Origin: Thermomicrobiales bacterium
Lineage (GTDB): Bacteria; Chloroflexota; Chloroflexia; Thermomicrobiales; UBA6265
DNA: 34,803 nt
NCBI GenBank assembly: GCA_023957115.1
Contig: JAMLHN010000041.1
Coordinates: 1-34,803, forward strand
Direction of reading: 5' to 3'
Part shown: positions 1-8,743 of the stretch, one piece after another
Position numbering within the stretch: position 1 is the stretch's first letter
Layout of the letters: every line of letters starts with the position of its first letter
The notes under the pieces: generated by a model
The model's input: only the letters and a program-made list of their open reading frames with translations
What the model was told of the DNA's origin: nothing
Database searches by the model: none
Position numbers and translations under genes: made by a program

Positions 1-468
1 GTAGGAGACGACCACGTCGGTCTTGGTGTCCTTCAGGATCTGGACGATGTCCGCGGTGGACCCGGGTGCCTTGGTCACGACCTCGGAGAGGTACTTACCG
101 ATGCCGTCGTGGGTCATCCCCCGCTGTACGGTTACCCCCAGGTTCGGCACATCGGCGAACTTATAGGTGTTGTTCGGATGCGCAAAGATCGCTTCGGAGA
201 GGTCCTTGCCGACCTTGCCCTCGACCACGTCGAACGCCGCGCTGAACTCGATATCCGAGATATGATACCCGCCCAGGTTGACATGCATCAGCCCGGGTAC
301 GCGCTCGTCTGCCGGCGCGTTCTTGTAGTACTCGACGCCCTGGACCAGGGACGAGGCGCAGTTGCCAACGCCGATGATGGCGACGCGCACCTTACGCTTG
401 TCGCGACCGTCAGCTCCATTGCTGTGCCCGCTGGCATGAGCGCCGTTGGAATCGTTCTTCTTCGACAC
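1..468 (-). CDS. ino1: inositol-3-phosphate synthase, N-terminal part (runs off window)
   Basis: Converts glucose 6-phosphate to 1D-myo-inositol 3-phosphate with NAD+, the first step to inositol lipids and inositol-derived thiols. The 156 visible codons begin with a hydrophilic Ser/Asn/His-rich tail of about 20 residues, then a Rossmann start [18 protein letters not shown] (residues 27-44) typical of the actinobacterial-type enzyme, followed by [20 protein letters not shown] and [16 protein letters not shown]. The start is a GTG at 468, chosen because a full AGGAGG (474-479) lies 5 nt upstream. The C-terminal part, including most of the catalytic domain, lies beyond base 1. No frame break is seen. 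A candidate promoter lies about 200 bases upstream (669-698), which would give a long leader. The family call is firm; the physiological role is inferred from the family. Confidence 0.9.
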   Translation of the reverse strand, partial: MSKKNDSNGAHASGHSNGADGRDKRKVRVAIIGVGNCASSLVQGVEYYKNAPADERVPGLMHVNLGGYHISDIEFSAAFDVVEGKVGKDLSEAIFAHPNNTYKFADVPNLGVTVQRGMTHDGIGKYLSEVVTKAPGSTADIVQILKDTKTDVVVSY

Positions 469-668
469 GAAAACCTCCTGGAAACAGTACGACCCCGGAA
501 AATCCGAGGTCGACAACACAACAGATGCTGTTGTTCGAAAACCAGACAGAATGACCGACGGGACGCCACTTGGGTGCCCGTCAAACCTCATTCAGTTGTT
601 AAGTCTGGAATTCATGCTGGGCGCGTATCCGGCGCCACGAGTAGGGGCTCCTGCCATACTCCGCTTTG

Positions 669-698
669 AGTGTAATTGGTGCGCATAACACTCTGCAA
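669..698 (-). promoter_or_regulatory. candidate promoter for ino1
   Basis: On the minus strand TTGCAG (693-698) is followed after 18 bp by TACACT (669-674), a fair sigma70-type pair in a GC-rich background. It would give a leader of about 190 nt. The leader contains a short inverted repeat (GACGGG 557-562, CCCGTC 577-582). The remainder of 469-832 holds no gene I can support; it has a low-complexity stretch of GGAGTT-like units near 718-748. Confidence 0.3.
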
Positions 699-780
699 GG
701 AACGCGCACGCGCTTGTGGAGTTGGGAGTTCGGATCTGGGAGTTCGGGCGCGTTTGACGAACTACTCCATCCAAAGCCAT

Positions 781-810
781 GGGAGAGACGGCGACGTCGC
801 CGTCTCTCCC
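781..810. repeat. perfect 30-bp palindrome, probable terminator-like hairpin
   Basis: GGGAGAGACGGCGAC (781-795) is followed immediately by its exact reverse complement GTCGCCGTCTCTCCC (796-810), with no spacer. It ends 22 bases beyond the stop codon of the minus-strand PQQ-propeller gene. As RNA it would fold into a long GC-rich stem with a small forced loop. Neither strand shows a clear T-run after it, so it is not a textbook intrinsic terminator. Confidence 0.6.
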
Positions 811-832
811 CGGGACTCGTCAACACCGCTGG

Positions 833-2671
833 TCAGGCGTCCGGGTCACCCACCGATTCGTGGGCTTCGGCAAAGACCGCCAGCAGGTCATTCGCATTCA
901 ACAGGGCCGCATCTCGGGATTCGGTCGGAACTTCCGACCCCGCCGCGACCAGCGTATCGCCGTCCCGGTAGATGCAACTGGCAATCGCAGATCCATCCTC
1001 GATGAGTGTGGCGCAGCCCGATTCGTCGCCGAGATCCGGTCCGTCGGTCACCTCCCAGCCGCTTCGCACAACCGAGTCTCGCCAGATCTCCATTTCGTTC
1101 ACGGCAGCGTCGTCCGACGGAGCGATCATCACCGCCACACTACTTTCCACATCTCCACCAGAGATCGTCACCTCATACCAGGCCGTGACACTGGTCGCTC
1201 CGGTCTCCTCGTCGGTGTCGATCTCCACATCAAGATCGCCAATCGACATGCTGGGCGGCAACGACTCCGATCCGGCCATCGCTTCGCCGATCGCGCCGAA
1301 GTACGCCTCCCAGCTCGCCTCGTACGCTTGCTCGGTCGCGCGAATCTCTGCCAGCGCGGTCGACGTCGCATCAACGATTGCCTGCTCCGTCGCGTGCGCC
1401 ACGGCCGTGGCGGTCTGGGCCGTGAACACCTCGGCCGTAGCCGTTGCCTCGATGGACAGCGCTTCCTCGGTCGCGGCAGCCATCTCCATGCTCGGGTTGC
1501 TCAACGCAACTATTTCATGGGAGCCAACTCCCACCACGACAAAGCCATCGCCCACGGCGGGAGCCGTGGTGGTGGATGTCTCCAGCTCGACTTCCCAGAG
1601 CAGCTCGCCGGTGTTCAGATCGTATCCACAGACGCCGGTCCCCGGGCAGATGCTATAGACGATCCCATCCGCGATCACCGGAGATGCGAGCAGGCGATAC
1701 ATCCCACCGAACTCCTGGTGCCAGAGCATCGTGCCGGATCCATCGGCAGCAAAGGCGAACAGATTCTGGTCGGAGCCCATAACCAGGACCCCATCGTCGA
1801 TGGCCGCCGCCGAATACCAGCCACCGTCCGCCTCCTCTACCTGCGCATACCACGCCACTGTGCCCGTTCGAGGATCCAGGGCAACGACGCCATAGTAGTG
1901 TTTGAGGTAGGCCACACCGTCCGCAATCATGAACGGCGCATAGAGCTCGTAGTCCGCCTGATCTTCCCAGAGCACCGTGCCGCCGGCCGCATCGAACCCG
2001 CGTATCAGCCCGCTCCGATCGGTCACCAGCACGACCCCGTCGCCCACCGCTGGGGCCGCTAGGATCGCATCCGAGAACTGGCTTCGCCAAAGCTCGGTCC
2101 CGTCCTCGGCATCCACGGCCAGCAGTACGCCATCCCAGCGCCCGGCATAGACGATCCCGTCCGCCACCACCGGTGACGGGAAATAGGGCTGGTTCCCGAA
2201 CCTGCCGATGTCGGAATCGACCCTCCATTTCAGACTGCCATCGGCCAAATCGACCGCATAGAGCACCTGCATGCCGTCCTGGAGGTAGAGCGCGCCATCC
2301 GCCACCGCCGGCGTGCCACGGAACGGCGCATCGGAAAGGCCGGTACGCCAGATCTCTTCGCCGGTGACAACGTCGACCCCACGAATCGAACCGTCTATTG
2401 CGCCGAAGTAGGCGACGCTGTCCTGTATGGCCACACCGGTCGAGTGATCGAGCATGCCCCACTGTGACATATCCAATTCGAGCCGCTCGTCCGTGATGCG
2501 CCAGCGTTCCAACACGGCATCGTCCGGGTTCGGACCGGGCCCGGGTTGTACACCGGTGTTGGCAGGATCCGCGCCCAGCGCAAATACCTCCTCGCTTGGT
2601 CTGACCGCGAGTGGTGCGATCAGGAGCACCAGCGCGACGACGAATACAATCGAAGAGACCCGGGCGCGCAT
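833..2671 (-). CDS. secreted PQQ-like beta-propeller repeat protein
   Basis: A 612-residue exported protein of unknown substrate. Residues 1-32 form a signal peptide or membrane anchor (positive MRAR, then a hydrophobic run ending PLAVRPS). Residues about 60-400 hold seven or so outer-membrane-assembly/quinoprotein-type blades with the recurring pattern 'V/LYAVDAxDGTxLWR', for example VLLAVDAEDGTELWR and GVVALDPRTGTVAWYA, which predicts a propeller. Next comes an Ala/Thr-rich stretch (ATATAEVFTAQTATAVAHAT) likely to be helical or a linker, and a C-terminal domain of about 140 residues with one Cys pair that I do not recognise. No pyrroloquinoline-quinone enzyme residues could be assigned, so a scaffold or sensor role is more likely than dehydrogenase. 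ATG 2671 is chosen because AAAGG lies about 10 nt upstream; a TTG at 2689 is also in frame. Confidence 0.85.
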   Translation of the reverse strand: MRARVSSIVFVVALVLLIAPLAVRPSEEVFALGADPANTGVQPGPGPNPDDAVLERWRITDERLELDMSQWGMLDHSTGVAIQDSVAYFGAIDGSIRGVDVVTGEEIWRTGLSDAPFRGTPAVADGALYLQDGMQVLYAVDLADGSLKWRVDSDIGRFGNQPYFPSPVVADGIVYAGRWDGVLLAVDAEDGTELWRSQFSDAILAAPAVGDGVVLVTDRSGLIRGFDAAGGTVLWEDQADYELYAPFMIADGVAYLKHYYGVVALDPRTGTVAWYAQVEEADGGWYSAAAIDDGVLVMGSDQNLFAFAADGSGTMLWHQEFGGMYRLLASPVIADGIVYSICPGTGVCGYDLNTGELLWEVELETSTTTAPAVGDGFVVVGVGSHEIVALSNPSMEMAAATEEALSIEATATAEVFTAQTATAVAHATEQAIVDATSTALAEIRATEQAYEASWEAYFGAIGEAMAGSESLPPSMSIGDLDVEIDTDEETGATSVTAWYEVTISGGDVESSVAVMIAPSDDAAVNEMEIWRDSVVRSGWEVTDGPDLGDESGCATLIEDGSAIASCIYRDGDTLVAAGSEVPTESRDAALLNANDLLAVFAEAHESVGDPDA

Positions 2672-2943
2672 GAAACAGCTACCTTTCAATCCAATACGAA
2701 CATTCGACGAGTCGATACGACACCCTACCGAAGTCTTTCCGGTTGGTCAATTCACTCCCCGTCAATCCAACATCCAGAGCGGATCAGCCCGCTCATACGG
2801 AATCCGAGCGATTGCTTGGGGGAGACAACGCATGGAGCCGACATCCCTGCGTCCTTCCCCGGATTTCGTATCAGGACCCAACGTTCAGGACATCCGATTT
2901 GACATGTCATGTTCGGTTTTCGAGTACCCCGACGTGCAAAGAC

Positions 2944-2978
2944 GAAGAACGCGGGGCCAGGCCGGCCCCGCGTTCTTC
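2944..2978 (-). terminator. intrinsic terminator of the repeat-protein gene
   Basis: Perfect 15-bp stem (GAAGAACGCGGGGCC at 2944-2958 with its complement at 2964-2978) and a 5-nt loop. Read on the minus strand it is followed by a T-rich tail (CGTCTTTG). It lies 26 bases past the end of the minus-strand repeat-protein gene at 3004. The rest of the 2672-3003 gap, which is also the upstream region of the PQQ gene, shows nothing else I recognise. Confidence 0.75.
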
Positions 2979-3003
2979 TACGCCATGCGCCTGTCCAATA
3001 CGA

Positions 3004-5271
3004 CTATCGCAGGAAACGGCTGGTGATCCACCCATCCTGGCCACCGCACGTTACCGGTGTCCATTCGCCCTCGGTTGCCCCGCGCAGCGTCAGGGTGGTG
3101 CCTGTTGCAACCACCACAATGACCGGCGACGTCGTGCTGGGTCCGGTTCTACAGTTCACCGTCACGGTGGTCACCACAGAACCGCTACTTGGCAGGGTTG
3201 CCGTCGCCGTCGCGGTCGGCGTCGGCGTCTGCACCGCAATGTAGTTGCCAAGAATCCAACCGTCCTGCCCAAAGCAGACGACCGGGTACCAGCCGTTCTG
3301 GAGTCCACCACGCAACGGAATCTGCGCATTGCGGTTCACCACGCCGAGACTCGCAAACCCCGTGCCTGGTCCAACCCGGCAATTGGCATTGGCCTGCAAG
3401 AACGCTGTCCCCTCCAGCGGAATCAACGTGGGAGTAACGGTGGCGGTATTGGTCGGGGTGCTGGTGAGCGACGGGCTCGGCGTCGCAGTGGCCGTACCGG
3501 TCGGCGGTGCCACGGTTGCCGTGTAGTTGCCAAGAATCCAACCGTCCTGCCCAAAGCAGACGACCGGATACCAGCCGTTCTGGAGTCCACCACGCAACGG
3601 AATCTGCGCATTGCGGTTCACCACGCCGAGACTCGCAAACCCGTGCCTGGTCCAACCCGGCAATTGGCATTGGCCTGCAAGAACGCTGTCCCCTCCAGAG
3701 GAATCAGCGTGGGAGTAACGGTGGCGGTATTGGTCGGGGTGCTGGTGAGCGACGGGCTCGGCGTCACCCAGTGGCCGTACCGGTCGGCGGTGCCACGGTT
3801 GCCGTGCCGGTCGGCGTACTGGTTCCACAACAACGTCAGGTACCGGCTGCTAATCAACCATTCTGCTCAAAGCAGACCACCGGCGTCCAACCATTGACCG
3901 CCGAACCTCGCTGCTGCAACGCGATGCCACTATCCACCACTCCCAGAATCGCACTGGAGGCGCTACCTGCAACGCGGCAGTTGACCCGTGTTGTGGTGGT
4001 CACCAGGGTGCCACCGGAGAACGTTGCCGTTGGCGTCGGTTGCGCGTATTCCTTAGGTCGAGCTTCGAGCCAGCCGTCCTGTTCGAAGCAGACCACCGGC
4101 GTCCAGCGCTCTGGAACCGGTCCGCGCATCGCCAATGTCGTATTACTGGCCACCACCCCAATGATTGCGCTGGAGGTATTGTAGCGCCCACACGGCAATT
4201 GACTCGCGCGGTCGTCACGACGGTGCTTCCACTCGGCACGGTCGCCGTGGCAACTGGACCCAGTTGAGCTGGTCAGAGATGATCCAGCCGTCCTGTAAAC
4301 AGACCACCGGTATCCAGCCATTGACCTCCGCGCCGCGCAGCAGCGATGTGTTTCGCGCCGACGCCCAGCGACGAGAAGCTCGTACCGCCGCCAGTACGAC
4401 AGTTCCTGTTGTTTCTGGTCACGACCATCGGACCGGCCGTCGCAGTTGCCGGGCGACCGGCGTGTTGGATGGAGTACCCGTCGCCATGCCGGTGGCCGTA
4501 GCGGTTTCGGTATTGGCTGTAGTCGCCGTTGCAGTCGCCGTCGCCGGACCGCAATTCGGTCCGGAGACGCTCTCCACGCTCGAGGATTCAACTCCGCGAA
4601 ATGCTCCCGACACCGAGACTAGATAGTCGCTCACGTTGCCGGTCCACTCGAAGTACCGTAGTACCGGCCACCAATGTACGACGACTGGACGTACGGGTTG
4701 ACCGCAGTGTCGCCATTGTCAAACGTCGGGGTCGCCGTGGCCCGGAAATTCCGGACCGTCCATCGTCACGAAGACCTGCCAGTGGTTCAGACCCGTGTAA
4801 CGGGTCGCCGTGGCCGCATCCAATGTGATGTTCGCGACGGTCGGCGTACTGGTCGCTGTACGGTAGCCGTGGCCGTGTTCGTCACCGTGGCGGTCTCGGT
4901 ATTGGCTGTGGTCTAGCTGTCGCGGTCGCGGTCACCGTCGCTGGACCCTGGATTCGGTCCGCTGACGCTCTCCACGCTCGGATTCAACCCCGCCGGAAAT
5001 GCCCCCGTGATCGAAACAAGTTCGTCCGTCAGGTTTGCCGTACCCACTCGAAGTACCCATAGTACCGGCCACCAATGTAGGACGACTGATTGTAAGGGAA
5101 CGACCGCAGTGTCCCCGTTACTGAAGGTCATCGTCGCGGTCGCCGGGAACTCCGGCTGGTCCATCGTCACAAAGACCTGCCAGTAGTACAGGCCAGGGAG
5201 CATACCCGGATCCGGCACCAAGGTGATGTTCGCCACAGTCGCCGTTCCCGTCCTCGGTGGCTGTCGCGGTC
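3004..5271 (-). pseudogene. frameshifted continuation of the secreted SH3b tandem-repeat protein
   Basis: Conceptually this is the C-terminal continuation of the gene that starts at 6702. On the minus strand it encodes, in changing frames, another pair of 'YYWQVFVTMD...PEFPATAT' modules and at least five SH3b-like modules (pattern VNCRxGPGTxxxSLGVVxxNxxLxLRG...GWxPVVCFxQDGW), separated by TATAT linkers and ending at GWITSRFLR. Alignment to its own paralogous copies shows small indels, for example one C lost in the CCCC run near 3642, two bases gained near 3766, one G lost near 3855, losses near 4296, 4342, 4358, 4450, 4654 and 4861, and gains near 4740 and 4912. The longest open pieces are 3004-3828 and about 3857-4200. 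Neighbouring genes are intact, so damage is confined to the repeats. It may be a true pseudogene or an assembly artefact. Confidence 0.75.
3241..3805 (-). repeat. 280-bp tandem duplication coding one SH3b module plus linker
   Basis: The blocks 3241-3520 and 3524-3805 are almost identical. I see only a handful of substitutions, one missing C (CCCC against CCC near 3642) and two extra bases near 3766. Each encodes one SH3b module (NCRVGPGTGFASLGVVNRN and GWYPVVCFGQDGWILGNY) plus a Thr/Pro linker. The near-identity points to recent duplication or gene conversion. Confidence 0.85.
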
Positions 5272-6323
5272 TCAGTGTTCGCTGTGGTCGCCGTCGCGGT
5301 CGCCGTCTCTGTGGCCGTCGCCGGACCGCAATTCGGTGCTTCCACTCGGCACGGTCGCCGTGGCAACTGGACCCGGATTGAGCTGGTCAGAGATGATCCA
5401 GCCGTCCTGCTCGAAGCAGACCACCGGTATCCAGCCATTGACCTCCGCGCCGCGCAGCGGCAGCGATGTGTTTCGCGCCACGACGCCCAGCGACGAGAAG
5501 CTCGTACCGCCGCCGGTACGACAGTTCACATTGGTTCTGGTCACGACCATCGGACCGGCCGTCGCGGTTGCCGAGGCGACCGGCGTGTTGGATGGAGTAC
5601 CCGTCGCCGTACCGGTGGCCGTCGCGGTTTCGGTATTGGCTGTAGTCGCCGTTGCAGTCGCCGTCGCCGGGCCGCAATTCGGTCCGGAGACGCTCTCCAC
5701 GCTCGGATTCAACTCCGCAGGAAATGCTCCCGACACCGAGACTAGATAGTCGCTCACGTTGCCGATCCACTCGAAGTACCCGTAGTACCGGCCACCAATG
5801 TACGACGACTGGTTGTACGGAACGACCGCGGTGTCGCCATTGTCAAACGTCAGGGTCGCCGTGGCCGGAAATTCCGGACCGTCCATCGTCACGAAGACCT
5901 GCCAGTAGCTAAGACCCGTGTAACAGGTCGCCGTGGCCGCATCCAATGTGATGTTCGCGACGGTCGGCGTACTGGTCGCTGTACCGGTAGCCGTGGCCGT
6001 GTTCGTCACCGTGGCGGTCTCGGTATTGGCTGTGGTCGCTGTCGCGGTCGCGGTCACCGTCGCCGGACCACAGTTCGGTCCGCTGACGCTCTCCACGCTC
6101 GGATTCAACTCCGCAGGAAATGCCCCCGTGATCGAGACCAGATACTCACTCTGGTTTCCAGACCACTGGAAATATCCATAGTACCGGCCATTGATGTACG
6201 ACGATTGGTTGTACGGAACCGTGGCCGTGTCCCCATTGTCAAACGTCAGCGTCGCTGTGGCCGGGAACTCCGGACCATCCATTGTCACGAAGACCTGCCA
6301 GTAGTACAGGCCAGGGGAGCACA
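4224..6323 (-). repeat. about 1.1-kb tandem duplication inside the repeat-protein gene
   Basis: The block beginning GCTTCCACTCGGCACGG at 4224 restarts at 5338, an offset of 1114 bases. Homology then runs on: 4266-5212 matches 5383-6323 and covers one SH3b module and two 'WQVFVTMD' modules. The copy at 5338-6323 is open, while that at 4224-5212 carries more than ten small indels. The junction near 5335-5338 fuses the end of a GPNCGPATATAT linker to the end of an SH3b linker, which is why the open frame closes at 5272. Confidence 0.8.
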
Positions 6324-6702
6324 CCCCTGGATCCACATACAGCGTCGTGTCTTCGGCAGCCGGCACGATCGGCTCGTCAGTTGCCGGGAGCTCGATAGGC
6401 GCAGTCGGCTCGAGGACGACGGGCTCGATGGGAGGAGGCGGCGCCTCAGTGGGCGGAAGCGGTGCTTCCGTTGGAGGAAGAGGCACTTCCGTTGGCGGCG
6501 CCGGTACGTCAGTAGGTAACTCGGCCGACGGCTCCTCTTCACTGATCGATCCGCTTGCCGGCGGTTCGGCCTCTTGACCGGCAACAGGGGTTTCGGACTG
6601 CTGGGCAAACACCAGTGCGCCTGGTCCCCCCATTCCGGCGATGAGCACCAAGGATATGAGCGCAACCGCGAATAACGGCCGCGCTCCCAGGAAAGAACGC
6701 AT
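5272..6702 (-). CDS. secreted tandem-repeat protein with SH3b module (open N-terminal part)
   Basis: Open reading of 476 residues, probably the N-terminal part of a much longer exported protein. Residues 1-40 form a signal peptide (MRSFLGARPLFAVAL, ending ALVFAQQ). Residues about 50-115 are a Pro/Glu/Thr linker built from 'PPTEAPL' units. Two near-identical modules of about 95 residues follow (YYWQVFVTMDGPEFPATATL to LNPSVESVSGPNCGPAT), each followed by a 'TATATTANTETATAT' linker, and then one SH3b domain (VNCRTGGGTSFSSLGVVARN, GWIPVVCFEQDGWI). SH3b domains often bind peptidoglycan or protein ligands; the 95-residue module is not one I can name. The last 20 or so residues (after VPSGS) are out-of-frame reading at a repeat junction. 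ATG 6702 follows an AAAGGTC motif about 9 nt upstream; a TTG at 6723 is also in frame. A similar AAAGGT motif precedes the PQQ gene. Confidence 0.75.
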   Translation of the reverse strand: MRSFLGARPLFAVALISLVLIAGMGGPGALVFAQQSETPVAGQEAEPPASGSISEEEPSAELPTDVPAPPTEVPLPPTEAPLPPTEAPPPPIEPVVLEPTAPIELPATDEPIVPAAEDTTLYVDPGVCSPGLYYWQVFVTMDGPEFPATATLTFDNGDTATVPYNQSSYINGRYYGYFQWSGNQSEYLVSITGAFPAELNPSVESVSGPNCGPATVTATATATTANTETATVTNTATATGTATSTPTVANITLDAATATCYTGLSYWQVFVTMDGPEFPATATLTFDNGDTAVVPYNQSSYIGGRYYGYFEWIGNVSDYLVSVSGAFPAELNPSVESVSGPNCGPATATATATTANTETATATGTATGTPSNTPVASATATAGPMVVTRTNVNCRTGGGTSFSSLGVVARNTSLPLRGAEVNGWIPVVCFEQDGWIISDQLNPGPVATATVPSGSTELRSGDGHRDGDRDGDHSEH

Positions 6703-6950
6703 GCGGATCGGACCTTTCAGCAAAGATGATGTCGTTGTTTCGCCTCCCCGAGGCGTTGGAATGGCTGGGAGCCTACTTCATACGTGACATTGCCGTCAAC
6801 GAATCCGCCGCACGACGTTCCTTTTTGCAACATGCACAAGGCGGAGCCCTGCTCATTCCGAAAATAAGCACACGGGCACGGAGACATTCGGATCCGTACC
6901 TGGACACGCCCAGCCGGGGAATCCCAGGATTCATTCCCTGGAAAACAAGA

Positions 6951-6978
6951 AACCGGTGGGGAATGTTCCCCGCCGGTT
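6951..6978 (-). terminator. intrinsic terminator of the membrane-protein gene at 7005
   Basis: Arms AACCGGTGGGGAA (6951-6963) and TTCCCCGCCGGTT (6966-6978) pair over 13 positions with one G-U. On the minus strand the stem is followed by TTTCTTGTTTT, a good U-tract. It lies 26 bases past the stop codon of the gene ending at 7005. Nothing else is recognised in 6703-7004. Confidence 0.8.
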
Positions 6979-7004
6979 CGAAACGATTGCAGGTTGTCGC
7001 GCGA

Positions 7005-8093
7005 TCAGGCGCCTGCCTGAGAAGCCAGAATCTCCTCCGCCAGCGCATTGACCGTGGCCGATGGATCGCCGGTGGCTGACGAGCCGCCGAGCCGGATCAC
7101 GTAGTTCCCTTGCTGGACATAGAGCACGTAGAGATTCACACCGTCACCGGGACCATAGAGCCCACGGGCGAGGTCGCCAATCGCCGGCGTTTCGACATCC
7201 TGTAGCCCTTGCACGGCAACGACGATATCGGAAAGCGCGGTCAGCGCTTCGGATGCGCCTTCAGCATTGGCAAAGCGGTGGACACTGACGTTGATGAACG
7301 ATGCATCCTCCGGCGCGTCCGCGGCATCGTTGCGGTTGAGATCGCTATAGAAATTCTCACGCCAGCGCCAGCTGGTGAGCAGCGCGTCGCCATCGGGTCC
7401 CACCGCGTCGGCAACCTCCGCCTTGGTGCGTTCCCCTTCGTTGGTCACCGACCAGTCGCCCGGAAGGACCGATGGGTCCGGCAAGAACGCCTGGGCGCCG
7501 CCGCCCGACTCCTCGGCGTCCTCGGCCGCACCGTCAGTCGCCACCTCGGCATCGGACGCGGGCGCAACCGCCTGATCGTCGGCCGGAGGCTCGGTCGGTT
7601 CCACGACTGCGGCCGTGGCTGTTGGCTCGGCCGGCGCGGTTGTGGGCGTCGGAGCCACTTCGTCGGCTGGAGGCTCGGTTGCGGCGGTCTCTGGCGTCGC
7701 GGTGTTGTCGGTCACCGCGGCAACCGGCGGATTCTCTGACGAGTCGTCGCGGTCGAGGAAACGGGTAATCGCGTACGCGCCCCCACCGATCACGCCGACC
7801 AGCAGAAGCGCGGCCAGCAGATAGCGCAGCAGCTTATTCCCTCGCTCGTTGCGCGGTTTGATCGGCGTTATCGGCCCGGTCTGGCGATAGTCAGACGGAT
7901 CGGGCGCATAGACGCCCGGCTGCTGCCCATACCACTGGCCGCCCCCCTGATTCGGCGGGGCGCCGTAAATATCGGCCGTGCGCTGCTGCGTCGCCTGTGG
8001 CTCGGCGGTTGGGGGCGGCGTCCACGGCGTTCTGGTGGTTCGAGTGGACGCCTGTCCGGTCGCGCGGCTGGGCCGTGACGGTCTCGGTTCCAA
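7005..8093 (-). CDS. single-pass membrane protein with Pro-rich cytoplasmic N-terminus, unknown function
   Basis: Predicted bitopic protein of 362 residues. Residues about 1-90 are Pro/Gln/Tyr-rich (QPGVYAPDPSDYRQTGPITP) and end in a basic stop (KPRNERGNK). One membrane helix follows (LLRYLLAALLLVGVIGGGAYAI, about residues 98-117). Then comes a 120-residue acidic Pro/Thr/Ala/Glu linker and a C-terminal extracytoplasmic domain of about 130 residues (DPSVLPGDWSV to NALAEEILASQAGA) that I cannot assign. The topology resembles many actinobacterial and Chloroflexota surface or signalling proteins. TTG 8093 is chosen because GGAGGA (8104-8109) lies 10 nt upstream; the frame stays open to 8432 but that upstream part is Arg-rich and looks non-coding. 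A TATACT -10-like hexamer lies at 8196-8201 on the minus strand. Confidence 0.7.
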   Translation of the reverse strand: MEPRPSRPSRATGQASTRTTRTPWTPPPTAEPQATQQRTADIYGAPPNQGGGQWYGQQPGVYAPDPSDYRQTGPITPIKPRNERGNKLLRYLLAALLLVGVIGGGAYAITRFLDRDDSSENPPVAAVTDNTATPETAATEPPADEVAPTPTTAPAEPTATAAVVEPTEPPADDQAVAPASDAEVATDGAAEDAEESGGGAQAFLPDPSVLPGDWSVTNEGERTKAEVADAVGPDGDALLTSWRWRENFYSDLNRNDAADAPEDASFINVSVHRFANAEGASEALTALSDIVVAVQGLQDVETPAIGDLARGLYGPGDGVNLYVLYVQQGNYVIRLGGSSATGDPSATVNALAEEILASQAGA

Positions 8094-8103
8094 GGGTTGA
8101 TGG

Positions 8104-8109
8104 TCCTCC
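8104..8109 (-). promoter_or_regulatory. ribosome binding site deciding a TTG start
   Basis: GGAGGA on the minus strand, 10 nt before TTG 8093. It is the only strong Shine-Dalgarno-like motif I noticed ahead of the membrane-protein frame, and it sets the start about 113 codons downstream of the longest open frame. Confidence 0.55.
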
Positions 8110-8627
8110 GTAGGACGGGGCCAGACGCGCGGGGCTCGACGGTAACGAATCACGGGAGCAATAACGGGCGTATGGTGCACCCAGTTCGATGGAAAAGTAT
8201 ACGCGGGCATCCCAGAAGGAACGTCGTCCTGCCGGATTCCCGCCTTCTCTCTATAGGAAGAAACGTCTCGCGGCCAGATTCGGTTCCTGAGGAAGCTCTC
8301 AGGTTCACGTCCGCGCACATCGCTTCCGCTCCCAATCCCGGTAGGGGCGCCTCCCCGTGGGCACCCTCGCACGCAACGAACCCCGTCCAGGATGACAACC
8401 GATATCGTGACCATCGTTCTGCGATCGAACACGCCACCATCAAGGCATCGACTTCACCACGAGGGTGGGCACGGGACCCGCCCCGACCAGGGCACAACCC
8501 CGCGTTCCGCTGGAAACACGTCCAAACAGCCGTCCTTTGCGCGAAATCATCACCACACCGACACTTACGCGCAAATTGACCCCGCACCAGTTCTCCGCAA
8601 GACTCCGCTTCTGCGCTCGCCCGCCGG
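8110..8627. other. non-coding gap between divergent genes
   Basis: About 520 bases with no gene I can support on either strand; open frames here have composition unlike the neighbouring proteins. The only signals seen are a minus-strand TATACT (8196-8201) without a matching -35, and the plus-strand promoter that begins at 8628. Confidence 0.4.
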
Positions 8628-8656
8628 TTTACACCTCTCCCGCAACCACCTATAGT
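8628..8656 (+). promoter_or_regulatory. strong sigma70-type promoter of the replication-like cassette
   Basis: TTTACA (8628-8633) and TATAGT (8651-8656) are separated by exactly 17 bp. The predicted transcription start, about 8663, coincides with an in-frame ATG, so the mRNA could be read leaderlessly from there. Alternatively it carries an 80-nt leader to the ATG at 8744, which has a Shine-Dalgarno sequence. Confidence 0.65.
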
Positions 8657-8743
8657 GTGGGTATGCACGTGCAGAGTGATTTGCACGAGGCGGTTTGGCC
8701 CCGCTTCGTCATCCCGCATCACCTGCCGTTTCATGAGGGAGCT

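Noticed and set aside
2743..3897. Plus-strand open frame of 384 codons opposite the SH3b gene
   Set aside because: Antisense of the tandem repeats; the apparent protein repeats arise from the coding strand periodicity and lack a ribosome site.
3004..5271. Programmed ribosomal frameshifting of the repeat protein
   Set aside because: More than a dozen scattered indels of different sizes, without a recurring slippery site, do not fit programmed frameshifting.
3004..6700. CRISPR array, because of many repeated units
   Set aside because: Units are 280 bp to 1.1 kb, contiguous without unique spacers, and code for SH3b and other protein modules; no cas genes are near.
8150..8734. Minus-strand open frame of 194 codons
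   Set aside because: Covers a promoter region, has no recognisable domain and no ribosome site, and its composition looks non-coding.
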